Assembly (NCBI GenBank): GCA_020057015.1
Contig: JAGVGS010000085.1
Coordinates: forward strand, 1 to 6,463
From: Candidatus Omnitrophota bacterium
Lineage (GTDB): Bacteria > Omnitrophota > Gorgyraeia > Aquiviventales > Aquiviventaceae
Length of the DNA stretch: 6,463 bases
Direction: 5' to 3'
Shown here: piece after piece, positions 6,240 through 6,463 of the stretch
Numbering within the stretch: the stretch's first letter is position 1
Layout of the letters: the number at the start of each line of letters is the position of its first letter
Notes under the pieces: model-generated
Told to the model about the DNA's origin: nothing
Seen by the model: the letters and a program-made list of their open reading frames with translations, nothing else
Databases searched by the model: none
Program-made: the position numbers and the translations under genes

Positions 6240-6463
6240 GATGTGGAAGACTGAAGCTCCTTGCTGGCGAGTTGTAGTAGCGTCGTGCTGATGCGTTGCG
6301 CCGCATCCCCGGTATCGAGCATCCGTATGCCCTCGCTCATGCGCTGCCGGCGCTGCGGCTCCTGCAGCATGGCGGCCAGCGCGTCAAAGACTTGCTGCGG
6401 CCCGGTGCGCGACTCCTCGAGCACGATGGCCCCACCGACCGCGGAGGCCAGCGCCGCATTCGC
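6218..6463 (-). CDS. murG: MurG lipid II synthase, C-terminal fragment
   Basis: The last 81 residues of a gene that enters from the right edge. MurG is the peripheral inner-membrane glycosyltransferase that adds GlcNAc from UDP-GlcNAc to lipid I, making lipid II. The fragment starts ANAALASAVGGAIVLEES, matching the end of the family's nucleotide-sugar-binding half, where an N-A-x-x-L segment is followed by a G-A-A-like turn and an acidic stretch. The rest is the usual C-terminal helical region, with the predicted helices around VFDALAAMLQEP and DAAQRISTTLLQLA. The reading frame is open from the window edge to the TGA at 6220-6218. It overlaps the murC start by 22 nt, and the murG-murC order is standard for the cluster. 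The catalytic N-terminal half is not visible, so the call rests on this fragment and on its neighbours. Confidence 0.88.
   Translation of the reverse strand, partial: ANAALASAVGGAIVLEESRTGPQQVFDALAAMLQEPQRRQRMSEGIRMLDTGDAAQRISTTLLQLASKELQSSTSCTTILN

Noticed and set aside
1..6463. CRISPR array, tRNA, rRNA, transposase or defence system
   Set aside because: No regularly spaced repeat-spacer pattern, tRNA-like cloverleaf, rRNA segment or transposase motif was seen on either strand.

Overview
The window is a GC-rich stretch (roughly 65% by eye) of a peptidoglycan-synthesising bacterium. Every supported gene lies on the minus strand, so the biological order runs from the right edge to the left: murG (C-terminal end only), murC, murB, ddl, ftsQ, ftsA, then a short non-coding region, yggS and the first codons of proC. 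This is the downstream half of a division and cell wall (dcw) cluster followed by a common yggS-proC pair. The presence of MurB, Ddl, FtsQ and FtsA indicates a walled bacterium that divides with an FtsA-type divisome. I cannot place it taxonomically with confidence. The order fits many Gram-negative lineages, including uncultured groups such as Omnitrophota, but that name is only a guess.

From 6463 down to 1058 the genes are packed with overlaps or gaps of at most 9 nt. MurG overlaps murC by 22 nt, murC overlaps murB by 47 nt, murB and ddl are 1 nt apart, ddl and ftsQ share one base (TGATG), and ftsQ and ftsA are 9 nt apart. This looks like one transcription unit with translational coupling. 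MurG completes lipid II. MurC and MurB act in the cytosolic UDP-MurNAc-peptide pathway and Ddl supplies its D-Ala-D-Ala end. FtsQ and FtsA belong to the divisome that directs septal wall synthesis.

The unusual parts are the joints at the left. After ftsA, where ftsZ is usually found, there is no ftsZ. Instead there is a 143-bp element bounded by perfect 19-bp inverted repeats with an iterated GAGCGA-type interior, then a candidate promoter, then yggS. A second palindromic element built on GTGTCAG-type units sits at the yggS/proC junction and supplies the last seven codons and the stop of yggS. FtsA itself has weakened ATPase-fold signatures. No CRISPR array, tRNA, rRNA, transposase or novel gene system is visible. 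Apart from these joints the window is an ordinary housekeeping region.
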